Shown piece by piece: positions 1 to 9,960 of a stretch of 23,864 bases of DNA. Under the pieces are notes generated by a model. That model made no database searches, was not told the origin of the DNA, and was given only the letters and a program-made list of their open reading frames with translations. The stretch covers positions 40,614,937 to 40,638,800 of the forward strand of contig JBOZIK010000001.1 in NCBI GenBank assembly GCA_051453625.1, in the 5' to 3' direction. The first letter of the stretch is position 1, and the number at the start of each line of letters is the position of its first letter. Origin of the DNA: Welwitschia mirabilis (lineage: Eukaryota; Gnetophyta; Gnetopsida; Welwitschiales). The translations under genes and the position numbers were made by a program.

Positions 1-141
1 CATGGTGGAAGGAGGATGAGAATCAAAAGGGAGTTAATAAGCTGTAAGGTAAAGTAATGAATCAGATGGATCGTGCTCACATCCACAATTGAAATCGATC
101 TATCTGTCATGCAAAAAATCTTTTCAAATTAAAAAAAAAGG

Positions 142-146
<5 letters not shown>

Positions 147-188
<42 letters not shown>
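147..188. repeat. (GA)21 microsatellite
   Basis: An uninterrupted GA dinucleotide run of 42 bases, preceded by an A-rich stretch from 131. It is a simple sequence repeat of the kind common in plant genomes and is likely to vary in length between individuals. Confidence 0.97.
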
Positions 189-191
<3 letters not shown>

Positions 192-1180
192 GAAGACAAA
201 GAAATGGTATAGTCACAAAAAAAGGGATCTTACTCTTATCCAAAATTTCAAGTGATCTATCCAAGTCATAATGCAATTAAAGCAAAGAGGCAAAGTGTCA
301 CGATAGAGAGGTATAGTTATAACGACAGGGAATCAAGCCCACAAATTGAGTGATCTATTCAAACCACTAAGTGTGACAACCAAAATACCCCCCAAACCAG
401 TGAGAACCTAGGCGCACAAGAAAGAAAACAAAAACACTTTGTTAAAATTTCTTATTGTGAGCGAGGTAACTTTTAACTAAGGGGCTTAGACTAATTATTA
501 AGTGACGAAAATCCTGGAATTTGTCAATTTTAAAGTCTGCTTCTAAATCTGAGTAGTGATCATGTCCTCTTCAATGGTAGTACCTTTGTCTTTAAAGGGA
601 GTAAAGGGAGTAAAGAGACAAAGTGTGAATCATGTTAGTGGGGCTTCCAAGTCGTCAACTAGTTTTGGTTACCTCAGATATATATCCCCCGTAAGGGAGA
701 GTACAATGCAATGTTGGTGACCTACTTATATATCAATCTCAGTAAATTTTAAAATTTATTAAACTTGTGTCCCTTGGTGATGAAGTACAAGTGGACCTTG
801 CCACTATGCCTTTGATCTTCACACAATATAGCCTCAATTACCAAGGCATACATGGGAATCTGGACCTCGGGTGTGTAGACGTTTCCACTTAAGAGAGACA
901 TAGCTCTTCGTATGGCTTGAACTTCACAGTCATGACAGTTAAGATTACACAATAAGCTTTAAAAGGCAACATAAAGACTGACACAAATATCTGTCTACAT
1001 AAGGCTCCTCATGCCCACCACGAACCAAAATTATCGGCATTAAAAATCATTAAGTGTTTTAGGGTGAAAAGTAATTTCTTTTTTTATTACTTAACTTAAG
1101 AAAGGTTAATAAAATTATTAAGTGTGCAATGGCGAAAAATCAAAGAGTAGTCACTACACAATGGGCTAATGTTGGTATAG

Positions 1181-1221
1181 TCAAGCCAAGTAGATCTTGC
1201 TCATCATCCAACTTGGCTTGA
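1181..1221. repeat. Perfect 11-bp stem hairpin
   Basis: TCAAGCCAAGT at 1181-1191 is the exact reverse complement of ACTTGGCTTGA at 1211-1221, with a 19-base loop. It may be part of a small inverted-repeat element or of the 3' region of the adjacent minus-strand copia element. No function is assigned. Confidence 0.6.
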
Positions 1222-1429
1222 TGCCATTCAAATCACAAAAATTGGTCCAGAAAAGTGAGAAATGAAATCGAGTGCATCTTGCTCCAATCCCAATTCAATT
1301 TGGAAAAGTGAGTTTTGGGCTTACAAATTTTGAAAAATGCCCAAAAACTCAAAAAAGAGTTGAAAATTCTCAAAAATATAAAAAGTACACAAAACTATGC
1401 AGGTGCGCATGACAGGGCCAAAAGCTAAA

Positions 1430-1519
1430 CATGTGTTCAAAAACATGTGTTCAAAAACATGTGTTCAAAAAACTGGTCAATTGTTGAGCAATGGCTCAAG
1501 AAAACATGTGTTCAAAAAA
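1430..1519. repeat. 14-base tandem repeat with a displaced fourth copy
   Basis: The unit CATGTGTTCAAAAA occurs at 1430, 1444 and 1458, an exact 14-base period, and again at 1505 after a 33-base interruption. The copies are nearly identical, which suggests recent slippage. Confidence 0.85.
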
Positions 1520-1640
1520 TTGAAAAAAATGCCTTAAAGCTGGGCAATTTCATGTGTGCGCCCAACTGAAGTTGCTTAGCCAAAAATACAAGCCCAAATA
1601 ACATGTGCGATACAACTAATAGAAAGACACGAGGCAACGC

Positions 1641-1805
1641 GCGAATGTCTGTCTTGGGCTACGTCCACATAAAAGAGTGGATGTCTGAGATATTTTGGGT
1701 AGACATCCCGGTCGTAATACCTAGATTTTGATGTCTGGGAAAATGATAAGGACATCTAGGTTATAAAATCCTTGGGATGTCCAAGTAACCATCTAGGACA
1801 TATGG
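1641..1805. repeat. GACATC-type motif array beside copia-1
   Basis: About eight short sites share a GACATC/GATGTC core: near 1644 (GAATGTCTG), 1678 (GGATGTCTG), 1701 (AGACATCCC), 1729 (TGATGTCTGG), 1749 (AGGACATCTAGG), 1773 (GGGATGTCC) and 1794 (AGGACAT). The same core occurs in the LTR at 5127-5423 and at 11176-11325. The array lies just past the RNase H end of the minus-strand copia-1, where its 3' LTR would be expected, so it is probably LTR-derived. That placement is inference. Confidence 0.5.
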
Positions 1806-1905
1806 GTGAAATAAAGATGCAAAAATAAGATATCACCTAAAGATTTTGCAAGCCACTTAGACGAAAGAATAACACAATTTGGAGCACATTGAATTGAATC
1901 AGAAA

Positions 1906-3575
1906 TTATTGAGGTGGGGGGGGGCAAGCCCATATACCTAAATTTTTCCTTGGATAAGCAAATCTCTCTTTGTTGAGACCTTTGGTCATCACATCTGTAA
2001 TTTGATCTTTTGTAGACACATATTCCAACATTTCAACATTATTATGAACTTGTTCCTTTTTGAAATGATGTCTGACATCAATATGTTTTGTTCTAGGATG
2101 TTGAACCAGGTTTTTGGTAATGTTGATGGTAGTTCTATTATCACAAAACAGCTCGATTAAATCTGTTTTTGCTCCGAAATCTTTGAGCATCATCCATAGG
2201 AGTTGAGCACAGGCAACCCTGGTAGCGATGTATTTGGCTTCAGCAGTTGATAAAGAGATTGTGTTTTGCTTCCTACTCAGCCATGAAACTAGGTAGTTTC
2301 CCATGTAGAAACAAGCACCACTCACACTTTTCCGGTCGTCTACACCCAACCCAATCAACAACACTTATCCTACTAGATCTCAAGTTTTATCATAAGGCAT
2401 ACCAAAGACCAAAGTGTTGAGTGTTTTTAAGATACCACAAAATTCTTTTAACACATACTAGATGGGATTCTCTCGAATCTGTTTGATACTTAGCACAATA
2501 TCTTACACTATGTGTTATATCAGGTCTACTTGCTATCACGTATAATAAACTTCCAATTATCCTTCTCAACAACTTTTGATCTACCTTCTTATAAGTTTCA
2601 TCCTTTTTGAATTTTATATTGGTTGAGAGAGGAGTTTTTGAATCTTTAGCATTCACCATATCGTATTTCTTTAGAATATCTTGAATATACTTAGTTTGGG
2701 TAATAAATACACCATCTTCCATTTGTTTGATTTGCAGCCCCATGAAAAAGTTTATTTCTCCCACCATGCTCATCTCAAATTCCTCTTGCATGATTTTTGC
2801 AAATTTTTGAGCAAGAGTAGTTTTGGTTGATCGAAAAACTTTATCATCAACATATGTTTGAGCTATTAACATATCATTTTTCTCACACTTAATAAACAAG
2901 GTTGGGTGAGTATTGCCTTTTCTAAAACCATTTGACACTAGGAATGAGTTTAGTCTTTCAAACTACGCTCCAGGAGCTTGCATCAAGCCATATAATGCCT
3001 TGTTTAGTTTGTACACATAATTAGGGCATTTTGGGTATGTGAACCTAAGAGGATGGGCCACATAGAGTTTTTCATTGACATAACCATTCAGAAAGGCACA
3101 TTTTACATTCATCTGAAAATATCTAATTCGATGGTAGTAAGCAAAAGCAAGGAGCATGTGTTTGGCTTACAATCTAGCAACAATAGCAAATTTTTTTTCA
3201 TAATCTATTCCTTTCTATTGGCTGTATTCCTGAGCAACCAGGCGAGCCTTGTTTTGAATTATGTTGTGATTGTCATCTCTCTTGTTTTTAAATACCCATT
3301 TTGTTCTAGTAATATGCTCGCTCTTAGGAGGGGCAACCAAATTGCACACTTTGTTCCTTTCAAATTGATTCAGCTTCTGTTGCATGGTAATCATTCATTG
3401 ATAATTGTTTTTAGCTTTTTGAAAGTTGTTGGGTTCTAGACCCCAGATAGAAAGCAAAGAAGATCATGACTAATGTGTTTATCACTTCTACTTGTTGTCC
3501 CCTGATTAGGGTTATTTACTATAACTACTTGAGGGTGATCTGTTTTGGTTCATTGAGGAAGGGTGCAATAAGAGC
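1906..3575 (-). pseudogene. copia-1 reverse transcriptase and RNase H, broken
   Basis: The RT-RNase H part of the polyprotein would copy the element RNA into DNA and degrade the RNA strand. RNase H (2364 to 1906) keeps STAEAKYIA, the FCDN aspartate and HIDVRHHF. RT (about 3560 to 2390) keeps the YVDD catalytic pair (DD codons at 2843-2848), GSLLYV and SRPDI. The first RT aspartate, FQMD in the family, is FQMN here (AAT codon at 3107-3109), so the enzyme would be dead even without the stops. The N-terminal RT part (about 3560 to 3160) is scattered over several frames. There is a stop and frame change between RT and RNase H near 2365-2390. Confidence 0.88.
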
Positions 3576-3591
3576 TGGTCTTAGCCTTATC

Positions 3592-4600
3592 TTACTCATT
3601 GCTTAAGGTGGATGGTTGGTTTCTAAATGAAGAAGGTTCAACTAGAATATCTATATGATTAGCACTATCTGAAGGAGTATAATCATAGGAATCATCAATT
3701 ATTATAAGGGCTGATTCTTCCACTTTTCCTATAGCTTTGTTAAAGACCCTATAAGCTTTGCTAACTAAGGAGTATCCTAAAAATATTCCATTATTAGATT
3801 TTGATTCAAATTTAGTTGTAGGATACTTATCCTTGAGAATAGCACATTTGCTACTAGAGACTTTAAAGCAACTAACATTATGTTTCTTCCCATGCCAAAG
3901 TTTATAAGCGGTTTTCTCAGTACTAGAACGAAGAAACACTTTGTTGGAGACATATCATGCTATATTAACAGCTTCAGCCCAAAGATGATGGGGAAGGGAG
4001 TACTCATTTATCACTGTCCTAGCCATTTCAATCAGAACACGGTTTTTTCTTTCTGCTGCACCATTTTGTTGAAGTGTACACGAGGCTGAAAATGGATGTG
4101 AGATTCCATTGGCATTACAAAACTCATCAAATTTTGCATTATCAAATTCCCCTCCTCTATCATATCGGATAGTCCTAATAGGTTTGTTTTGTTCCTTTTG
4201 AATTTTCTTACCAATTTTAATAAACATCTCATAGGCTTTATCCTTGTGAGTTGAGAAACCTACCTAATATAATCTTAAAAATCATCTACGATGACCAAAA
4301 AATACCTCCTTCCTCCAATACTTCTAGATTGAATGGGACCAACGAAATCCATGTGAACTAAATCTAAAGGTCTAGTGGAAGAGATGTCCTTCTTTTTTGG
4401 ACAACTTGATTTAAGTAACTTTCTTTTTAGATAGGATTCATAAATTTTGGCTTGAGTAACATTTAACTTCAGAATGCCTTTGACTATTTCCTTAGAAGAG
4501 ATTGTCTTTAAATCTTTTAAATTCATATGACTCAATCAACGGTGCCACAAGCTAAGTTCATTAGTTTGAGCTAAATAGCATCCATCTATTGATCTATCAT
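3592..4600 (-). pseudogene. copia-1 integrase, broken
   Basis: Integrase would insert the cDNA into host DNA. The catalytic core keeps all three acidic residues: HMDFVGP (D codon 4347-4349), RYDRGGEFDN, and AAERKNR. The N-terminal zinc-binding site has lost function: the histidines survive, but the CX2C pair seen in copia-2 (CGSC) and copia-3 (CDSC) is YX2Y here (YESY). The C-terminal part (3939 to 3592) reads LWHGKKHNV, then IFLGYS and YRVFNKA, typical of the copia integrase tail. The core is split by a frame change near 4250 and a stop around 3945. Confidence 0.88.
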
Positions 4601-5015
4601 TACTTTCTAGCACATACATACAGTTTGACCTATGACTTGTAAGAATCTCTTAATTGGTAAGGTTAGTGCGGATGACACATTTATCTTGATAGAACAAGAC
4701 TGTATTATCTCTATCACAATCTGAGAAAAATCAATAGATCCTTTTCCAATAATGTGGCCTTTGCTATTGTCCCCAGAAGTAACTTCTCCACCATCATAAT
4801 TTTGAAACAAAACTAGGAGATATCGTACTCCCTATCATATGTCTAGAGCACCCACTATCAAGATACCATTTAGTTTTCTCTGGAGCTTTAAAAGTAGCAT
4901 ATGTAAATAGAGATGTGATATGACTCTTTTTGACCCATTTTTTAGAGATTTACCTTCTAAGAGGGCCCTGATGAAAGGGAGTTTTTCTAATAAATTGAAT
5001 GTTGTTGCTTGAGTA
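4601..5015 (-). pseudogene. copia-1 protease and gag-protease linker, broken
   Basis: The aspartic protease would cleave the gag-pol polyprotein. The signature WYLDSGCSRHM is clear on the minus strand, with the DSG active site at 4851-4859. Downstream of it, GGEV and the HIIGKGSI-like stretch occur around 4810-4730, but in shifted frames. Upstream (4860-5015) is a linker whose homologue precedes protease in this lineage. The readable sequence stops at 5015, where a plus-strand LTR start (TGTTGGAAAG) begins, so gag is missing. Compare copia-2, where DSG has become DTE. Confidence 0.75.
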
Positions 5016-5126
5016 TGTTGGAAAGATCTCAAAGTCTTATAGTTTCAATGATAAACTCTAAACAAAATTTTCCCTGATTGAAGAATTGATTTGAAAACAA
5101 AGTCAATCTAATGTTAGATCATTAAT

Positions 5127-5423
5127 GGGATGTTTGACCCCTCCATCTGGGACGTCTAGACTTGGTCACTACTCTAAGCATAAACTGAGGTACGAGTGGG
5201 ACATCTGACAACTTAGTTTGCAACATCTCAGATTCAGATCAGACCTATTTCAACTTGTTTCAAGTCGGGACATCTGACCTTTGAAACTGGGACATCTGGC
5301 CCTACAAGCAGATTTCCTCCCCATCAAGGCAGGAGTGCAGGACGTCCAAAGGCATCTCATGGGGCGTTCGAGTTCTTGTTTAAAGTGGGATGTTCGACCA
5401 AATTCTCTGGGACATCTGATTAG
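5127..5423 (+). repeat. GGGACATCTGACC motif array in the copia-2 LTR
   Basis: About nine sites fit a consensus near TGGGACATCTGACC: GGGA starts at 5128, 5149, 5198, 5267, 5289, 5387 and 5409, with variants at 5221 (CAACATCTC) and 5340 (GGACGTCC). Two pairs are exactly 22 bases apart (5267/5289 and 5387/5409) and the pairs are exactly 120 bases apart, so this is an eroded tandem repeat. Some sites contain the palindrome GACGTC, which resembles plant bZIP (ACGT-core) binding sites. The array runs into the gap, so its full length is unknown. Confidence 0.75.
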
Positions 5424-6213
5424 NNNNNNNNNNNNNNNNNNNNNNNNNNNNNNNNNNNNNNNNNNNNNNNNNNNNNNNNNNNNNNNNNNNNNNNNNNNNN
5501 NNNNNNNNNNNNNNNNNNNNNNNNNNNNNNNNNNNNNNNNNNNNNNNNNNNNNNNNNNNNNNNNNNNNNNNNNNNNNNNNNNNNNNNNNNNNNNNNNNNN
5601 NNNNNNNNNNNNNNNNNNNNNNNNNNNNNNNNNNNNNNNNNNNNNNNNNNNNNNNNNNNNNNNNNNNNNNNNNNNNNNNNNNNNNNNNNNNNNNNNNNNN
5701 NNNNNNNNNNNNNNNNNNNNNNNNNNNNNNNNNNNNNNNNNNNNNNNNNNNNNNNNNNNNNNNNNNNNNNNNNNNNNNNNNNNNNNNNNNNNNNNNNNNN
5801 NNNNNNNNNNNNNNNNNNNNNNNNNNNNNNNNNNNNNNNNNNNNNNNNNNNNNNNNNNNNNNNNNNNNNNNNNNNNNNNNNNNNNNNNNNNNNNNNNNNN
5901 NNNNNNNNNNNNNNNNNNNNNNNNNNNNNNNNNNNNNNNNNNNNNNNNNNNNNNNNNNNNNNNNNNNNNNNNNNNNNNNNNNNNNNNNNNNNNNNNNNNN
6001 NNNNNNNNNNNNNNNNNNNNNNNNNNNNNNNNNNNNNNNNNNNNNNNNNNNNNNNNNNNNNNNNNNNNNNNNNNNNNNNNNNNNNNNNNNNNNNNNNNNN
6101 NNNNNNNNNNNNNNNNNNNNNNNNNNNNNNNNNNNNNNNNNNNNNNNNNNNNNNNNNNNNNNNNNNNNNNNNNNNNNNNNNNNNNNNNNNNNNNNNNNNN
6201 NNNNNNNNNNNNN
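5424..6213. other. Assembly gap, 790 N
   Basis: A run of 790 N lies inside the copia-2 5' LTR. The non-round size suggests an estimated length rather than a placeholder. Sequence on both sides belongs to the LTR, and the gap begins inside the motif array, so a repetitive array is a likely cause of the assembly failure. Confidence 0.95.
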
Positions 6214-6673
6214 GACATTGAGGTAGAAGTTGAAGATCTGTTGGAAGACTCAAGTCACTCAACACGCGATTCAACATGTGAACGACTACCTGTTTAGTTT
6301 GCTGCACTTTGTTCTATGTGACTCACATTTGAAGACTGGACTACAACAACTAGGTCACAGAGAGAAGGTACATAGAGTGAATAAATACTGTTTTGGACTA
6401 TAGATACAAAATATTGAAATATCATTCTACTAAATGTATGCCCTATATGTACTCAACTGAGTTTCTCATCTTTCTGCTCGTTATCGTTGATGCTTTGTAC
6501 AATGTAAAGGCACACTATCATCAGATTCTCATCATTGGTGTTTATGTTCAATTGCTCACTGAGTTGAACTCGTGTACTATCCTACCTTTTCTTGAGAGGA
6601 GGAGGAGGAAGAGCTCATAACATTGGAGGTTGATAATAGAACCAGGAGGCTGATAACAGTTGCTGCCCTTTGA

Positions 6674-6710
6674 GAGTGGAGTATGTCGTTTGTCAAACCA
6701 CTATAAAATT
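6674..6710 (+). promoter_or_regulatory. Downstream LTR signature (GAGTGGA ... CTATAAAATT)
   Basis: GAGTGGA at 6674 is followed exactly 27 bases later by CTATAAAATT at 6701. The minus-strand LTR at 16147-17603 has the same pair with the same 27-base offset (16356 and 16329). The TATAAA core could be a promoter or part of R/U5. It is only about 120 bases from the primer site, so its role is uncertain. What is seen is the conserved arrangement; the function is inferred. Confidence 0.45.
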
Positions 6711-6823
6711 CCTAGTGTCTTCTATTCTTTTAATTTTCTACTTCAAGTTTAAATGTTTTCTTAAAGGAAGTATTTTAGAATACCCTATTCACCCCCCTCT
6801 AGAGTATTCTTAATCCTAATAAG

Positions 6824-6840
6824 TGATATCAAAGCCTGGT
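6824..6840 (+). other. Primer-binding site of copia-2
   Basis: TGATATCAAAGCCTGGT resembles the complement of the 3' end of plant initiator Met tRNA (TGGTATCAGAGC...), differing mainly by G-to-A changes. It lies two bases after the proposed LTR end and 49 bases before the gag ATG, as expected for a copia element. The changes would weaken primer annealing. Confidence 0.7.
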
Positions 6841-6888
6841 TACTCTAGATTTAGTTTCTTTTTGGGTGATTGTTTCAGGCTTGCTGTG

Positions 6889-8310
6889 ATGGCAAAAACA
6901 AGCTTTTTAGAAAGACAATCCATTTCTAGGCCCCTGCTATTCCCTGGAAGCAACTATGCTCATTGGGAATCAAAGATGACCATTTTCTTAACCTCTCTGG
7001 ACATAGACATATGGGAAACGATTATGAAGAAATATGAACCCTCTACAATGATTGACTCAAATGGAGTTGTTTCTTTCAAGCTTTGAGCAAGCTGGTATGA
7101 AGATGACAAGAGATAGGCTAGATTGAACGCTTAAGCTATGAATGCAATAATCTGTGCACTTGCTCCAAAAGAATATGATCGTGTTGTTCAATGCACTTCT
7201 GCATAGGAAATGTGGGAAACTCTAAAGATAGCTCGTGGTGGAACTAGTATAGTCAAGAATACAAAGTTAGCTGTTGAATACTAAGTTCGAAAACATAAAG
7301 ATAGAAGAGTATGAAACTGTTGCTAAATATATGACAAAGATTAGTAACATTGCGAACAATATATGGGGTCTTGGAGAGAAGATTCCTGAGAATTGAATAG
7401 TGTGCAAGATTCTTAGAAGCCTAACAAGGAAGTTTAGACTAAAGTAACTACAATAAAAGAAAGCAAAGATATAGATTAGATTAGAGTAGGGGAATTAAAA
7501 GGATCTCTAATGGCATGTGAAGCCACTCTTCCACCTGAAGATGAAGCTCCAATGAAAAAGAGCATAGCTTTCTAGGCTAATGAAGAAGTTGAAGATGACT
7601 TCTCATTTGAGGAAGATGAGGATGAGGATCTTGCATTACTTATCCGAAACTTCAAAACGTTTTGGAGAAGAAGGAGAGAAGGAAAACCACCAAAGAGAAC
7701 AAGTAGACGTGGGAACGAAAAAGGTAAAAATCTTACTAATCCGATTCAATGCTTTGAGTGTAGAGGGTTTGGCCAGGTAGCTTCAGAATGTGCCAATAAA
7801 AGGAAGGAAAGATTCTTAAAGGGAAAAGAAAAGAAAGCCTTGAAAGCAACATGGAATGATTCAGACTATGAAGAGGACAATTCAAATAATGAAGAAGAAG
7901 TGCTCAATTTTGCACTTGTATCCATGATTGATGATGATGATTGTGACTCAAATTTTGGGCTAGTAGCCTCTGAAGTAGATTTGGAAACCGAATAGGTATG
8001 CTTTGAAAATGATTACAAAAAGTATCTTGATTTTGATTTAGATCATAATGAGCTAGTAGATGCATATGGAAGTTTGTATAATGTTAGTGTAAGCTTGGGA
8101 AAGGAAAATATATTACTGAAAAATCAATCAAATCATTTAGAATGTAAATTGCTTGAGGCTAACAATATGATAGAGATGTTGTCCAAAGAATTGTAGGATG
8201 CCAGGAATATTGCTGATTGTCTAGTCCAAGGAAGTGAAAATCTCAACATGGTTTTAGGTAAAGAGAGATCTCCTTTTGACAACCTGGAATTGGGAGCTCA
8301 TCAAGTATGT
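6889..8310 (+). pseudogene. copia-2 gag, broken
   Basis: Gag would form the virus-like particle. The ATG at 6889 opens MAKTSFLERQ, then RPLLFPGSNYAHW and MTIFLTSLDIDIW, the N-terminal gag signature of this copia lineage; a stop follows at 7084-7086. Beyond it the family pattern continues across several frames: NAIICALAP, KILRSL, an acidic stretch near 7583-7650 (EEDEDEDLALL), and the zinc knuckle at 7750-7791. The knuckle reads CFECRGFGQVASEC, so the histidine of CX2CX4HX4C is Gln (CAG, 7774-7776) and RNA binding would be impaired. A coiled-coil-like stretch follows (about 8080-8200), typical of SIRE-type gag. Confidence 0.85.
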
Positions 8311-8574
8311 CAATTACTTATCAACACTTCTGTCCTACTGTAAAATATCAGTCTTTTGGAAAAACTAGTCTGAGATATTATTTTTGCAATAGATATGAAC
8401 ATGTACAATTTTTTGTTCCTTATAAAAAATCGTTATACTTTTGATAAAATTACAATTTTTGTTTTGAAAACCAAACACTCATGAGTGGGTAGTCAAGTGG
8501 GAAAAAAAGACAAATAAGATGGGTTAGAAAAAATTTCAGAACCACCTTCTTTGCTCATACTGCGTTTAAAGTTC

Positions 8575-8846
8575 AAGAAAAGACCAATTGGTATCTTGAT
8601 ACTGAATGCTCACGTCACATGATAGAAAACAAAAGTTTGCTAACCTCCTTTCAGGAATATGATGGAGGTGAAGTCAGCTTTGGTGACAATGTAAAAGGTC
8701 ACATAATTGGAAAAGGTTCCATAGCAATAAGCGATCATCATCCTATGATTCACGATGTCTACCTGGTTGATGGTCTGAAACACAACCTTCTTAGCATTTT
8801 CCAAATATGTGACAAAGGTAACATTGTATCATTTTTTTCAAGATAA
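8575..8846 (+). pseudogene. copia-2 protease, active site mutated
   Basis: The frame reads NWYLDTECSRHM, with the copia protease signature recognisable but the active-site triad D-S/T-G changed to D-T-E (codons at 8598-8606). It continues through GGEVSFGDN, HIIGKGSIAI and VYLVDGLKHNLLSI, the conserved end of the protease region, to a stop at 8844-8846. Loss of the glycine makes this protease almost certainly inactive. Copia-1 keeps DSG at the matching position. Confidence 0.85.
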
Positions 8847-8879
8847 ATGCGTTGTTTAGAATTCTATAATTAATGACAT

Positions 8880-9960
8880 AGTTCTCACTAGTGGTAGATC
8901 AAAGTGCATATATGTTATTGGTTGCAATGATAAGAGAGGAGAAGTGTGCCACATAGTTCTCTCAAATGAAGTGAACTTATGGCATAGAAGATTGGGACAC
9001 ATGAACCTAAAAGATCTAAGAGATATTTTCTTAAATGAAATAATAAAAGGTGTTCCCAAGCTTGACATATCTCAAGCAAAGGTATGTGGCTCATGTATCA
9101 GGGATAAGCTTATTCGTTCAAGTTTTAAAAGCAAGAAAAAAATTACTTCATCAAGAGATCTAGACCTTCCTTACATGGGTTTAGTAGGCCCAACTCACAG
9201 TAGAAGTAAAGGAGGAAAGAGATATTTTTTGTTAGTTGATGATTTTTCTAGATTTACTTGGGTGGCGTTTTCGTCAAGTAAAGATGAAGTGTACAATATG
9301 TTCCTTGAGATTGTCAAAAAGGTTCCAAATGAGAAAGAGTGCAGTACTAAAGCCATTCATTTTGATAGAAGAGGTGAATTTGATAATGAAAGGTTTGAAA
9401 CCTTTTGTAATTCTAATGGAATTAATCATCAATTTTCAAAACCTAGAACTCCTCAACAGAATGGTATTGCAAAATGTGAGAATCGAGTTTTAATTGAGAT
9501 GCTTGAACAATGTTAAATGAGCAATCTCTTCCTCAACATCTTTGGGCGAAAGTAATTAATACAACTTGTTATGTTTGCAACAGAGTCTTTCTTCGTCCTA
9601 GTACTAAAAGAACTACTTAGGAGCTATGGCATGGTAAAAAGCATACTATAAGTTCTTTTGAGGTTTTTGGGATTAAGCGTTTTATTGTTAGAGATAAACA
9701 TCCTATAGGAAAATTTGAGTCCAAAGCAGATGAAGGGATTTTTCTTTGATACATTTTAACTAGTGAGGCCTATAGAGTTTTCAACAAAGCTTCTAACAGG
9801 GTAGAGGAATTAGCCCATGTAAGGGTAGAAGAGTGCAATCAAAGTGATATTGAACACCATAGGAAAGATGAAGAAGATGAAATCATTGGTGACCCCTCCA
9901 CGGTGCAAGTTAGAATGGATGATTAGCCTTCTACATCTAGTAATGAAGAAAAAGGTGTAA
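8880..9960 (+). pseudogene. copia-2 integrase, two catalytic residues lost
   Basis: The frame 8944-9516 carries the zinc site (LWHRRLGHMN, then CGSC, HHCC complete) and the catalytic core. The first catalytic Asp is Gly: PYMGLVGP (GGT, 9178-9180) where copia-1 and copia-3 have HMD. The second Asp is kept in HFDRRGEFDN (9364-9366). The catalytic Glu is Lys: GIAKCENR (AAA, 9472-9474) against AAERKNR in copia-1. A frame change near 9500 leads to the tail (NEQSLPQHLWAK, LWHGKKHTISS, AYRVFNKAS) up to about 9800, then a Ser/Thr- and acid-rich linker to RT. The enzyme is dead on two of three catalytic positions. Confidence 0.87.

Larger units (their letters stand above)
1..1640. other. Left flank without a recognisable gene
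   Basis: No reading frame here shows a recognisable family. The longest minus-strand frame (749-952, 67 codons) has no motif I know and is probably chance. The stretch holds a GA microsatellite, a 14-base tandem repeat and a perfect hairpin, listed separately. Since copia-1 is on the minus strand and ends at 1906, this flank could hold its 3' untranslated region and 3' LTR, but I found no LTR start (CCAACA on this strand) to prove it. Confidence 0.5.
1906..5015 (-). mobile_element. Ty1/copia retrotransposon copia-1, pol remnant
   Basis: Read on the minus strand, the copia domain order is protease, integrase, RT, RNase H, from about 5015 down to 1906. Every domain is recognisable but the frame is broken repeatedly. 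Gag, primer site and 5' LTR are missing upstream because the reading ends at 5015, where an LTR-like start of a plus-strand element (copia-2) begins. The sequence closely resembles copia-2 and copia-3 in this window, so all three belong to one lineage, probably SIRE/Maximus. No intact LTR was seen on its 3' side. Non-functional. Confidence 0.9.
5016..6821 (+). repeat. 5' LTR of copia-2 (contains an assembly gap)
   Basis: The proposed start TGTTGGAAAGATC at 5016 has the TGTTGG form common in copia LTRs and coincides with the point where copia-1 coding similarity ends. The end is set by the primer site: CCTAATA at 6815-6821 stands where CCTAACA would be expected, two bases before it. The nominal length is about 1.8 kb including 790 N, long as expected for the SIRE lineage. 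The left half has a GGGACATCTG array; the right half has the GAGTGGA-27-CTATAAA signature and a C-rich stretch at 6790-6800. The 3' LTR is absent, so LTR identity cannot be measured. Confidence 0.65.

Noticed and set aside
749-952. A 67-codon minus-strand frame starting MCNLNCHDCE
   Set aside because: No recognisable family, no supporting context, and length is within chance for this region.
1916-1924. Run of nine G as a polypurine tract
   Set aside because: Copia-1 is on the minus strand, where this run is C; it overlaps the end of the RNase H frame and may be a homopolymer artefact.
3053-3439. A 128-codon plus-strand frame
   Set aside because: It lies antisense to the copia-1 RT, which has clear family motifs; the frame is a shadow.
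5250-6307. Long open frames of about 300 codons on both strands across 5424-6213
   Set aside because: They are open only because N bases contain no stops; the sequenced ends are LTR.
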